From assembly GCA_946479055.1 (NCBI GenBank), contig CAMLEX010000199.1, positions 1 to 8,015 on the forward strand: DNA of 8,015 nt, read 5' to 3'. The position numbers and the translations under genes were made by a program. The notes below the pieces were generated by a model. The model worked only from the letters and a program-made list of their open reading frames with translations. It was not told the origin of the DNA and searched no databases. Each line of letters opens with the position of its first letter. Positions within the stretch are counted from its first letter, which is position 1. This document shows positions 1-6,334 of the stretch, one piece after another. This DNA is from an uncultured Bacteroidota bacterium (GTDB taxonomy: Bacteria; Bacteroidota; Bacteroidia; Chitinophagales; Chitinophagaceae).

Positions 1-624
1 CTTGCGCGGATCATTTGAATGCTGCAGGTACCGTGCAACGATTTCATACATCTCGAAACGTTCCGGGCCGGCTATTTCTATCTTGCCATTGACAGGAGCC
101 GCCAGTGAATAGTTGGCTACAAAGGAAGCTACATCATCTGAAGCAATAGGCTGGAACATTACATCGGAAAGATGTACTTCGTTTCCATCCGTAGCCTGGT
201 TGGCGATACCTGCCAGGAATTCGAGAAACTGGGTGCTCCGGATAATGGTATAAGGCACTCCTGATTGTTTGATCAGATCTTCCTGAACTTTCTTGGCCCG
301 CATGTACCCGATGTTTTGCATAATGTCGACCCCAACAATGGAAAGCGCCACGTGATGTTTTACTCCGGCATTGATTTCCGCGGCTAAGAGATTGCGGCCT
401 GCTGTTTGAAAAAATTCCATGACTGCTTTGTCCTCAAATGACGGAGAATTAGCGAGGTCAATAACGATATCCGTATCTTTCATGGCTTCGGCTAATCCTT
501 CTCCGGTTATGGTATTGATACCGGTGGCCGGAGAAGCAGCAATAACCTGGTGACCCCGTTGACGAAGTTGTACAACTACTTTTGTTCCGATGAGGCCAGA
601 GCCTCCAATGACTACAATTTTCAT
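1..624 (-). CDS. NmrA-like atypical SDR family NAD(P)-binding protein (3' end cut by window edge)
   Basis: The 208 visible residues start at an ATG and run off the left edge without a stop. The N-terminus, MKIVVIGGSGLIGTKVV, is a Rossmann beta-alpha-beta fold with the nucleotide-binding GGSGLIG motif at residues 7-13. An aspartate-containing strand follows (DIVIDLANS, about 52-60). S95 and Y107-x3-K111 (GYMRAKK) resemble the SDR Ser/Tyr/Lys set, and GVPYTIIRSTQFLEF (122-136) is typical of NmrA-like atypical SDRs. Family members are usually about 250 residues, so perhaps 40 are missing. The protein is expected to be cytosolic and to bind NAD(P)H, either as an oxidoreductase or as a redox sensor; the substrate cannot be read from the sequence. 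It lies downstream of a sigma-54 activator gene on the same strand and has its own sigma-54-like promoter, so the activator probably controls it. No Shine-Dalgarno is visible; the leader is AT-rich. Confidence 0.9.
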   Translation of the reverse strand, partial: MKIVVIGGSGLIGTKVVVQLRQRGHQVIAASPATGINTITGEGLAEAMKDTDIVIDLANSPSFEDKAVMEFFQTAGRNLLAAEINAGVKHHVALSIVGVDIMQNIGYMRAKKVQEDLIKQSGVPYTIIRSTQFLEFLAGIANQATDGNEVHLSDVMFQPIASDDVASFVANYSLAAPVNGKIEIAGPERFEMYEIVARYLQHSNDPRK

Positions 625-658
625 AATTTAATTTTTTAATTGTTTGTTGGTGATGAAA

Positions 659-674
659 GGCCAATGAGATGCCA
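659..674 (-). promoter_or_regulatory. Candidate sigma-54 (-24/-12) promoter for the SDR gene
   Basis: Read on the minus strand this is TGGCATCTCATTGGCC. The -24 GG (673-672) and -12 GC (661-660) are separated by exactly 10 nt, as sigma-54 requires. Against the consensus TGGCACG-N4-TTGC, 8 of 11 positions match, including the invariant GG and GC, and the preceding base is a pyrimidine as expected. Transcription would start near 648, leaving a leader of about 25 nt before the ATG at 624. The upstream neighbour encodes a sigma-54 activator, which makes a chance match less likely. No expression evidence is available. Confidence 0.55.
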
Positions 675-726
675 AACAATCAAATGCTTGACAGCCAATG
701 CGATGGTTAAATACAACCCTACTGTT

Positions 727-762
727 TTTCACTGTATTTCGTGAAAGCACGACTTGTTTCAC
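727..762. promoter_or_regulatory. Candidate upstream activator (UAS) cluster: alternating TTTCAC / GTGAAA half-sites
   Basis: TTTCAC occurs at 727-732, its inverse GTGAAA at 741-746, and TTTCAC again at 757-762. This gives two overlapping dyads with centre-to-centre spacings of 14 and 16 bp. The cluster lies about 80-110 bp upstream of the predicted start of the sigma-54-like promoter, in the usual range for enhancer sites of Fis-type sigma-54 activators. That the neighbouring activator binds here is inference. A 6-bp half-site in AT-rich DNA could also recur by chance. Confidence 0.35.
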
Positions 763-780
763 TATTTAAAGGGAAGAAAT

Positions 781-830
781 GGAACGCGGATGATTATGAT
801 CATTATGAATAATTAAGATCACGGTTCAAA
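781..830. repeat. GATC-rich imperfect palindromic repeat, copy 1 (shorter, degenerate)
   Basis: The ends are GAACGCGGAT (782-791) and GATCACGGTTC (817-827), which pair imperfectly with small bulges. The interior holds the perfect palindrome ATGATCAT (797-804) and the inverted pair ATTAT/ATAAT. It shares with the repeat at 879-948 the order GAACGC(G/A)GAT, TTATGATC, AATTAAGATCA, GTTCAAA, so the two look like members of one family. The short length and bulged stem suggest decay. No coding potential is seen. Confidence 0.5.
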
Positions 831-878
831 TCTTTGGGAGTGCGTTAATTCCAAGTGATGGAGTCTTCTTTCAAAAGT

Positions 879-948
879 TTTGAACGCAGATTTTATGATC
901 AATTAAGATCATAACAAATCATGATGATCATGAAGATCAGCGTTCAAA
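879..948. repeat. Palindromic repeat, copy 2, able to form a three-way junction; possible terminator or UAS
   Basis: The outer arms are TTTGAACGC-A-GAT (879-891) and ATC-A-GCGTTCAAA (936-948): 12 of 13 positions pair, with a single A-A mismatch. They enclose two further inverted repeats: TTATGATC/GATCATAA (893-900/907-914, 6-nt loop) and TCATGA/TCATGA (919-924/928-933, 3-nt loop). As single-stranded RNA or extruded DNA this gives a three-way junction. The structure ends 1 bp from the stop codon (952-950) of the sigma-54 activator gene, so it would lie at the 3' end of that transcript. It could end or stabilise the message, be a dispersed REP/MITE-like element, or be a protein-binding site. 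Confidence 0.65.
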
Positions 949-949
949 C

Positions 950-3634
950 TCAGGCAAAATAATCGCTCTTGCTGATGCCTAACTTTTTCATTTTAGAGTG
1001 CAATGTATTGCCCGGGATTTTCAATATTTCAGCAGCGCTGCCGGCACCTGAAATTTTACCAGCACAACGTTTCAATGTTTCAATAATATAACCGCGTTCA
1101 ACTTCTTCCAGCGATCGATTTAAAAGATGAGCTTCTTCTTTCTTTTCTGCGTCAGTATGCTGAGGTATATATACATCATCCAATGTGCCGTCGGTTGCCA
1201 GTAATATGCTGCGTTCTATTAAATGCTCTAACTCTCTTACATTACCAGGCCAGGTGTAGCTGCGTAATTGTTGTATTACTTTTGGCGCCACTTTCCTGAT
1301 CTTCCGACCGGTATTCCTGCTGTATTTCTGTACAAAAAAATGGGTAAGTGGTTCGATATCTTCCGACCGGTCACGTAGCGGAGGCAGGTTGATGGGAAAT
1401 ACATTCAGGCGAAAATAAAGATCTGCACGAAAACGGCCGGCCTTTACTTCCTCTTCCAGGCTTCGATTGGTGGCTGCGATCAATCGTACATCGATCTTTA
1501 TAATTTGTTTACCTCCCACTCGTTCCAGTTCGCGTTCTTGTATTACACGCAACAACTTTGACTGTGCTTCCAATGGTAATTCACCAATTTCATCAAGGAA
1601 GAGGGTGCTGTTATTGGCCAGTTCAAATTTACCTATGCGCCGGTCAATCGCCCCGGTAAAAGCGCCTCTTTCATGACCAAACAATTCACTTTCGATAAGA
1701 TTAGCGGGCAGTGCAGCGCAATTGACTTTTACCATCAGCTTGTCTTTGCGCGGCGATGCATTATGAATAGCCCTGGCGATTAGCTCCTTGCCAGTACCGG
1801 TTTCCCCCAATACCAACACGGTGGAATTGGAGTCTGCTACCAGTGACATCAGCCGATATACTTTTTGCATTTGATCGCCGCTGCCAATGATCTCAGAAAA
1901 ATTATAAATGGTTTTGATTTGCTCTTTCAGGTAATCATTTTCTACTTCCAGTTGCTTTTTATAGCTCAGTAGTTTTTCATTGGCCTGTATGTTGGCAATG
2001 GCAATGGATATTTGCGCACATATGCCTTTCAACAATAATTGGCTCAGCCGGTTTGCCAGCAGCCAGATGGTGCCGATATTTTTGTTGCCCACCCGCAACG
2101 GCAGGGCGTACATATTTTTTAGCCCGGTTGTTTTCCATAGTTTGGCGTATGCGTTGCCGCTCTTAAGTTCTTCTTCCACATTAAACATCACTCCGTCCTT
2201 ACTGGCCAACACCTGCGCAGTATAAGTTTCGTCGATGGTGATCCGGTCGGCTGCCAGTTTCTCAAAATCAACTTTTGCTTTTTCAAACAACGTTCTGTCA
2301 AACATAAACGGAACCATATGGAGGCCGTCATCTTCTATTACACGGATCATGGCAAGTTGCGTATGCATCGTATTATCAAGTACCCTGAAAATAGCGTCCT
2401 GGAGATCCAGCTTCGTTCGTGCCTTTGTAATATCATTACTGAACTCCAGCAGAAAGGCCTGCTCCTCCTGTTTTTTTTGGATTTGCTCATTGGCCATTAT
2501 ATTGGCCATGGCGATGGATATTTGTGCACAAATACCTTGCAACAACGGCACATTGATCTCCTCAATGTCCAGGAACAAAATTCCATGATTGGTTTCCCCA
2601 TTGCGCAAGCGGATACCTAAAAAGTTTTTGAATCCCATTGTTTTCCAATTCTGTAAATAGGGTGAGGTGATGCCGCGTTGAATTTCCCTCTCTACATTAA
2701 ACAATAAAGGGATGGAGCTATTTAGTACACGGTTCTGAAGGCCGTCGTTGATGGGATAAATGGCTTTCTCCATTGCTCTTAATATCTTTTGATCGTGTTG
2801 CTGTATACCGAGATCGTATACATAGGGACTCATGGTCGTGTTGTCCTCATTGATCCTGCGGATGACGTAACCACTCTTCTGATTTAATTTGCTTATTGCG
2901 ACGCGAACGGCATGGGCAAGTTCCTCTTTCGTTCTTACAGCTGCAATGTCGCTGCTAAAATCAAGGAGGGATGATTTTTCTTTTTCCTTATTAAGCACCT
3001 CCTCATTTTTGATAATATTGGATACGGCGCTCGATAACAGGGGAGCAATCCCTTTAATAATACTTCTGAACTCGTTGCTAAATCCGCTGGATTTATCGGT
3101 ATAAATATGAATAAAGCCCATAGGCTTTCCTTCCTTCATCAACTTTGTCATTAAAATTTCCCGAACACCTTTTTCGTGATTAACCTTGAGAAATGAAGGG
3201 CTTTGCGGTTGGTCCATGATATCTTCCAGTATGAAAGATATAGGGCCGTCTGCCTGCAATACCGCCTCGATAAACGGTTCGTTTAGTGAAAAGCGGGACT
3301 GAACCATTTCCTGGTACCGTGTATGAGACCGGATAGGAGAACCATCATTGTCCAACAGGAAAGGAACATATGTTTCGTCTTTGTAGTCAATCAGGGTAAC
3401 AATGGTATGCGTAAAGTAAAATAACCCTTTGATTCTTTTTTTAAAGAGAGTGATAAGGTCATTCTTTTCTCTAACCCTGGTAATGTCATCGCTTAAAGCC
3501 AGAAGAATATCGCTTTCCTTTTTGTAGAGTTCGATCTGTTGCTGGAGTGAATGCATATGCCTTGGGGTATCATTTTTTACCGGCTTTGTCCCCTTTATTT
3601 TCTCATTCGTTCCTGGATTTTTCATAGAAGTCAT
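950..3634 (-). CDS. Sigma-54-dependent transcriptional activator: three GAF domains, AAA+, Fis-type HTH
   Basis: This 894-residue bacterial enhancer-binding protein remodels sigma-54 RNA polymerase by ATP hydrolysis. After a short polar N-terminus come three GAF-like sensor repeats, about residues 36-210, 215-385 and 390-555, and a coiled linker (about 556-578). The AAA+ core shows Walker A GETGTGKE (610-617), the sigma-54-contacting loop GAFTGA (658-663), Walker B LFLDEIGE (678-685), sensor I AATNRS (720-725), FRADLYFRL (735-743) and WPGNVRELEHLIER (795-808). The end (about 845-890) is a Fis-type HTH. No receiver domain is present, so activity is probably set by a ligand or redox signal bound by the GAF domains, as in FhlA/NorR-type proteins. 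All catalytic motifs look intact. The start at 3634 gives MTSMKN; a second ATG at 3625 is possible. The likely target is the downstream SDR gene. Confidence 0.95.
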   Translation of the reverse strand: MTSMKNPGTNEKIKGTKPVKNDTPRHMHSLQQQIELYKKESDILLALSDDITRVREKNDLITLFKKRIKGLFYFTHTIVTLIDYKDETYVPFLLDNDGSPIRSHTRYQEMVQSRFSLNEPFIEAVLQADGPISFILEDIMDQPQSPSFLKVNHEKGVREILMTKLMKEGKPMGFIHIYTDKSSGFSNEFRSIIKGIAPLLSSAVSNIIKNEEVLNKEKEKSSLLDFSSDIAAVRTKEELAHAVRVAISKLNQKSGYVIRRINEDNTTMSPYVYDLGIQQHDQKILRAMEKAIYPINDGLQNRVLNSSIPLLFNVEREIQRGITSPYLQNWKTMGFKNFLGIRLRNGETNHGILFLDIEEINVPLLQGICAQISIAMANIMANEQIQKKQEEQAFLLEFSNDITKARTKLDLQDAIFRVLDNTMHTQLAMIRVIEDDGLHMVPFMFDRTLFEKAKVDFEKLAADRITIDETYTAQVLASKDGVMFNVEEELKSGNAYAKLWKTTGLKNMYALPLRVGNKNIGTIWLLANRLSQLLLKGICAQISIAIANIQANEKLLSYKKQLEVENDYLKEQIKTIYNFSEIIGSGDQMQKVYRLMSLVADSNSTVLVLGETGTGKELIARAIHNASPRKDKLMVKVNCAALPANLIESELFGHERGAFTGAIDRRIGKFELANNSTLFLDEIGELPLEAQSKLLRVIQERELERVGGKQIIKIDVRLIAATNRSLEEEVKAGRFRADLYFRLNVFPINLPPLRDRSEDIEPLTHFFVQKYSRNTGRKIRKVAPKVIQQLRSYTWPGNVRELEHLIERSILLATDGTLDDVYIPQHTDAEKKEEAHLLNRSLEEVERGYIIETLKRCAGKISGAGSAAEILKIPGNTLHSKMKKLGISKSDYFA
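1981..2035. repeat. Intragenic direct repeat within GAF 3, matching 2491-2545 in GAF 2
   Basis: This 55-bp stretch aligns without gaps to 2491-2545 with 46 identical bases by hand count. The offset is 510 bp, exactly 170 codons. Both copies encode the end of a GAF unit, sharing the core GICAQISIA and a following AN-I-ANE pattern. It is coding sequence reflecting tandem domain duplication, not a mobile repeat. The corresponding end of GAF 1 (about residues 193-213) is more divergent. Confidence 0.7.
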
Positions 3635-3920
3635 TTTTTGCAGTTAATGACACAACCGGGTTTAGATGGTTTAGAATATTTATTGAAATGAAATCTGTCT
3701 ATTTAAAGATAGCCCAAATTCTGCAACCCGTTATCAGCGACAGTTATTACATCTGGGCAACAATAACAGTATCTGTTCTTTAACATGGAAATTTTGGTTT
3801 GTATCATCTCTTTTTATAAATCAAAACTCCATTTTTGTAATGGTGTATCTGCTTATCAGTGAGTCATCAATTCACAAAAAATTTACTTATTGAAATGGCT
3901 TCAAGCGTTTGATCGATCTA
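3635..3920. promoter_or_regulatory. Intergenic region upstream of the sigma-54 activator gene, with small inverted repeats
   Basis: This 286-bp AT-rich gap lies between the stop of the XylR-like gene and the start of the activator gene, both on the minus strand. It should therefore hold the activator's promoter. Two small dyads are visible: GTTATT/AATAAC (3743-3748/3762-3767) and AACAG-TAT-CTGTT (3765-3777), which overlap and could be an operator. A partial match to the Bacteroidota -7 box, TATCTTTA on the minus strand, lies near 3704-3711, without a well-placed -33 box. Past the XylR-like stop only a weak 5-bp stem (TTGAA/TTCAA) is seen, so no terminator is called. No small gene is evident. 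Confidence 0.3.
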
Positions 3921-5084
3921 TTATTTGTCCGGTAAATGTTTTTTCCTGTATTCACCCGGGGTACAACCGTGAATTTGCCTGAATTGCCGCGATAAATTAT
4001 TGGTGAGAGTTAAACCCGCGTCCAGGGCAATTTCTGATATTCTCTTATCTGTTTTTAGCAACCGCTGAGAGAAGCGTTGCATCTTCAGTTTTAATATGTA
4101 CTGGTAGACGCTGGTTCCGGTTACTTCATAAAATCTTTTTTCCAATGATCGCCGCGATGTCGGAATTTGAGTCAGTACGTTACTGACATTAATATTCTTC
4201 TCTATATTTTTATGAATGTAATTTAAAGCCAGGGCAATATGTGCATGAGTGGTAGCCGTGATATCAGTGGATTGCCGGGTAACAATATAAGTGGGCATCA
4301 CCATAACGTTTCGCGGCTTCTTCACCATACCCCGAATCATCAAGTCCATTAGCCTGGCTGCTTCATATCCTCCTTTTTCTGTATCGAGGCTGACACTGGA
4401 TATGGGTGGATCTGAAAGACTACAGGTCATTTCATCATTGTCTACTCCCAACACGGCAACGTCTTCCGGTATTTTAATATTGGCATGTTTGCAAGCTTCT
4501 GTAATATGCTGTCCCCGGGCATCATCGCAAGCCATAATGGCAATGGGCTTGGGGAGCGATTTCAGCCATTTACTTAAAGCCGACGGTTTGTAAAACCATA
4601 AATCAGTTACATGTAATTCTTCGTGTTCAAAATTGAATACTTCAAAACCACGGGCATTCAAATAGTCTTCAAAGCCTTCCAAACGTTCACGTGACCAGAC
4701 TATATTCCGAAAGCCATAAAAAGCAAAATGCTTAAATCCTTTTTTTACAAAATATTCAGCGCCCATTTGACCTGCTTCATAATACCCGCCGGTAATATTG
4801 GGGTATTCATCAAATCTTTCTTTAAAATCTTCAAGGATTAAGTGGATACCTGAATCAGCAATTTTTTTTACATCCCGTGTATTATCAAGTTGTGCTATAA
4901 TTCCCTGGGCTCCCCATTCTTTGGCAAACTTCAATATGCCTTTGATGCCTATTTTTTCACGATAATAAATAGGCATCCGGCAGAATAAAGCTGGCTCATT
5001 TTCTTTATAATAGTTTACGATACCTGATAAAAGATTCTGGCCATACTGTTCAGAAATATCGAACAACAAAATAATCTTATTCAT
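3921..5084 (-). CDS. XylR-like regulator: LacI/periplasmic-binding-type sugar sensor fused to AraC HTH
   Basis: At 387 residues this is close to E. coli XylR (392) and has the same architecture. Residues 1-275 are a LacI/GalR-type ligand domain: the opening strand KIILLFDISEQYGQNLLSGI, then HFAFYGF (119-125), IMACDDARGQHI (183-194) and VAVLGVDNDEMTCSLSDPP (209-227), a close counterpart of the XylR segment around its ...GIDNEELT... motif. Residues about 283-383 carry two AraC HTH motifs: SRRSLEKRFYEVTG (310-323), and ISEIALDAGLT (349-359) with the closing signature TPGEYRKKH (375-383). Such proteins bind a sugar and then activate catabolic genes. The actual sugar is not readable here; xylose is only one possibility. 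The gene starts 66 bp after the ROK gene on the same strand and probably controls this locus, including the divergent susC-like gene. Confidence 0.92.
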   Translation of the reverse strand: MNKIILLFDISEQYGQNLLSGIVNYYKENEPALFCRMPIYYREKIGIKGILKFAKEWGAQGIIAQLDNTRDVKKIADSGIHLILEDFKERFDEYPNITGGYYEAGQMGAEYFVKKGFKHFAFYGFRNIVWSRERLEGFEDYLNARGFEVFNFEHEELHVTDLWFYKPSALSKWLKSLPKPIAIMACDDARGQHITEACKHANIKIPEDVAVLGVDNDEMTCSLSDPPISSVSLDTEKGGYEAARLMDLMIRGMVKKPRNVMVMPTYIVTRQSTDITATTHAHIALALNYIHKNIEKNINVSNVLTQIPTSRRSLEKRFYEVTGTSVYQYILKLKMQRFSQRLLKTDKRISEIALDAGLTLTNNLSRQFRQIHGCTPGEYRKKHLPDK

Positions 5085-5107
5085 TGCAGCGGTAAAATGC
5101 TTTCATC

Positions 5108-5136
5108 CAAACTTAATACAATTTGCAGAATCCAAT
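5108..5136 (-). promoter_or_regulatory. Candidate Bacteroidota vegetative promoter for the XylR-like gene
   Basis: On the minus strand a perfect -7 box of the TAnnTTTG type, TAAGTTTG (5115-5108), is preceded after 17 nt by ATTG (5136-5133), a partial match to the -33 TTTG. Transcription would start near 5102, leaving a leader of about 18 nt before the ATG at 5084. The regulator could thus be made independently of the upstream kinase gene as well as by read-through. In AT-rich DNA such matches are common, so confidence is moderate. Confidence 0.4.
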
Positions 5137-5150
5137 TTTGCACGACATAT

Positions 5151-5984
5151 TTATTGATGCGAATAAGCCATGGCAGCGGCACCTAAAATAGCAATCTCCT
5201 TCAATGAAGAAGGAAGTATCCGGATTTTTTTGAGTATACCCGGATAAATAAAATCATCCATGCTTTGATACATGGCCAATTCAAAAAACGGAAAGGCATT
5301 AGATAATCCACCACCGATGATAATGGCTTCGGGAGCGTAGGTATACAATACAATTTTCATTACTTGTCCCAAATGATGACCATAGGCTGACCACATTTGT
5401 AATGCTGATTCATCCTTATTTAAGGCTGCAAGGTATGCGGCGTGGGCAGTAGTGGAAAAGGTCTCAAAAAAAGTCCCGCTGGCGTAAAACTCCAGGTTTT
5501 TATCCAGGTAAGGTATATAGCCTATTTCACCCGATCCGCATTGTAAACCTTCATACAGTTTGCCATCGATGACGATGGCCGCTCCAAGACCCGTACCGAT
5601 GGTAATGGTAACAAAAGAAGAAAAGGAAGAGGCCTGTCCAAATAATTGCTCTCCCAGAGCCAGGCAATTGACATCATTATTGACATAGGTAGGTATACGA
5701 AACTTATCTTCTAAAATATTTTTTAGCTCGACCTTTTTCCAGGAAGGAATATTGACGACATCGTAGACGATTCCTTTTTTGGTATCGACTATAGAGGGAA
5801 CACCGATGCCTATTCCTTTGATATCATAGTTGTCGAAAGTAGAAATACTGGAGAACAATTGGTTAAGCGTACTTTCTAAAGAATTCTTTTCAGACAGTTC
5901 CGACTGATAAATTCGAAGTATTCTGCCGTTGTCAACCAAGCCGGCCCGGATATTTGTTCCGCCCAAATCGATTCCGATGATCAT
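5151..5984 (-). CDS. ROK-family protein, probable sugar kinase (divergent, lacks usual zinc-site cysteines)
   Basis: With a start at 5984 the protein has 277 residues and opens MIIGIDLGGTNIRAGLV, the phosphate-1 motif of the ROK/ASKHA fold. Further marks are GIGIGVPSIVD (57-67), the probable catalytic aspartate in NNDVNCLALGE (102-112, D104), TIGTGLGAAIVIDGKLYEG (128-146) and the C-terminal adenosine motif APEAIIIGGGLS (217-228). ROK kinases phosphorylate free hexoses or amino sugars with ATP in the cytosol. After GEIG, where the family normally has a histidine and then a CxCGxxGCxE zinc motif, this protein has GEIGYIPYLD and EFYASGTFFE: no histidine and no cysteines. It may be a zinc-free variant kinase, or have altered substrate or function. 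An in-frame TTG at 6041 would add 19 residues but overlaps a promoter box, so the ATG is preferred. It is likely co-transcribed with the XylR-like gene. Confidence 0.88.
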   Translation of the reverse strand: MIIGIDLGGTNIRAGLVDNGRILRIYQSELSEKNSLESTLNQLFSSISTFDNYDIKGIGIGVPSIVDTKKGIVYDVVNIPSWKKVELKNILEDKFRIPTYVNNDVNCLALGEQLFGQASSFSSFVTITIGTGLGAAIVIDGKLYEGLQCGSGEIGYIPYLDKNLEFYASGTFFETFSTTAHAAYLAALNKDESALQMWSAYGHHLGQVMKIVLYTYAPEAIIIGGGLSNAFPFFELAMYQSMDDFIYPGILKKIRILPSSLKEIAILGAAAMAYSHQ

Positions 5985-6038
5985 GATTTGCGATAAGTTG
6001 AATAAAGTAAATGGAATTTTTATTGTTGATTCATATAA

Positions 6039-6046
6039 CAAATATA
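6039..6046 (-). promoter_or_regulatory. Candidate -7 promoter box (TATATTTG) for the ROK/XylR-like unit
   Basis: The minus-strand sequence TATATTTG is a perfect match to the Bacteroidota TAnnTTTG box. It lies about 55 nt upstream of the ROK ATG at 5984. No well-spaced -33 TTTG is present; TTTC is too close and TTG too far, as might be expected of a regulated promoter needing an activator. The TTG codon at 6041 overlaps the box, which argues against translation starting there. Confidence 0.4.
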
Positions 6047-6056
6047 TCCTTGCCTG

Positions 6057-6204
6057 TTCGAAACATCATCTTCAATTGCGCACTAGTTTCTTCAAAATGC
6101 GCAGTGGATTATGGAAAGCGTATGGCTGAATTCAAAAATTCGTCATTACGCAATTAGAGGATTATTATACGCATTTGCGCATTATTTCAAGGTCTTCGAA
6201 ACAT
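6057..6204. promoter_or_regulatory. Candidate operator array: TGCGCA boxes flanked by a TTCGAAACAT direct repeat
   Basis: TTCGAAACAT occurs at 6057-6066 and again at 6195-6204, same orientation, 138 bp apart. Between them, CTTCAATTGCGCA (6070-6082) and CTTCAAAATGCGCA (6090-6103) form a direct repeat with 20-bp spacing. A third, inverted version, TGCGCATTATTTCAAG, lies at 6176-6191. The 20-bp spacing, two helical turns, and the position in the divergent promoter region suit an AraC-family regulator binding direct repeats; the XylR-like protein is the obvious candidate. This is inference from sequence only. Confidence 0.45.
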
Positions 6205-6334
6205 ACCTTTAGGAAAGAAAACGATAATTAATTCTTTTTGAATGCGTGCCTGCAAACGCTCCATTATCAGCAGCACAGTAAAGACCTATTGCCATTTTAT
6301 GTATTTCACCAAAATAACTGACAAATACCAAAAT

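Larger units (their letters stand above)
5985..6334. promoter_or_regulatory. Divergent intergenic control region between the ROK gene and the susC-like gene
   Basis: This 350-bp stretch must carry the promoters of both divergent units. It contains the minus-strand -7 box at 6039-6046 and the repeated boxes at 6057-6204. A plus-strand near-match to a -7 box lies at about 6233-6240 (TCTTTTTG; TAnnTTTG expected), which could serve the susC-like gene. Small dyads include GAATT/AATTC (6128-6132/6137-6141). The susC reading frame is open from 6242, so the last 90 bp may be leader or coding. No RNA gene or small ORF with recognisable features is seen. Confidence 0.5.

Noticed and set aside
458..679. 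Minus-strand 73-residue frame overlapping the start of the SDR gene
   Set aside because: It is an out-of-frame overlap of a well-supported Rossmann-fold reading frame, with a low-complexity, implausible translation.
781..948. CRISPR array or tRNA from the repeated hairpins
   Set aside because: There are only two unequal copies, with no regular spacers. The three-way fold lacks tRNA features such as a T-loop, an anticodon arm of correct length and a CCA-adjacent acceptor.
1467..2620. Plus-strand open frames at 1467-1676, 1980-2225, 2235-2588 and 2318-2620
   Set aside because: They lie antisense inside the 894-residue activator gene, which has intact domain motifs throughout. Their translations resemble no family.
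3637..3656. Sigma-54-like promoter just upstream of the activator gene (minus strand, TGTGTC-ATTAA-CTGCA)
   Set aside because: The invariant -24 GG is missing, and the start point would fall at or within the coding sequence.
3780..3920. Rho-independent terminator after the XylR-like gene
   Set aside because: Only a 5-bp AU-rich stem (TTGAA/TTCAA) followed by a non-adjacent T run is present, too weak to call.
5985..6041. Longer ROK protein starting at TTG 6041
   Set aside because: It adds 19 residues before the conserved MIIGIDLGGT start and begins within a candidate -7 promoter box. ROK proteins normally start right at this motif.
6112..6127. Plus-strand sigma-54-like site upstream of the susC-like gene (TGG-N11-GCT pattern)
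   Set aside because: GG-N10-GC is present but the flanking match is modest. It lies about 210 nt from the start codon among other repeats, with no adjacent sigma-54 activator. It is probably chance.
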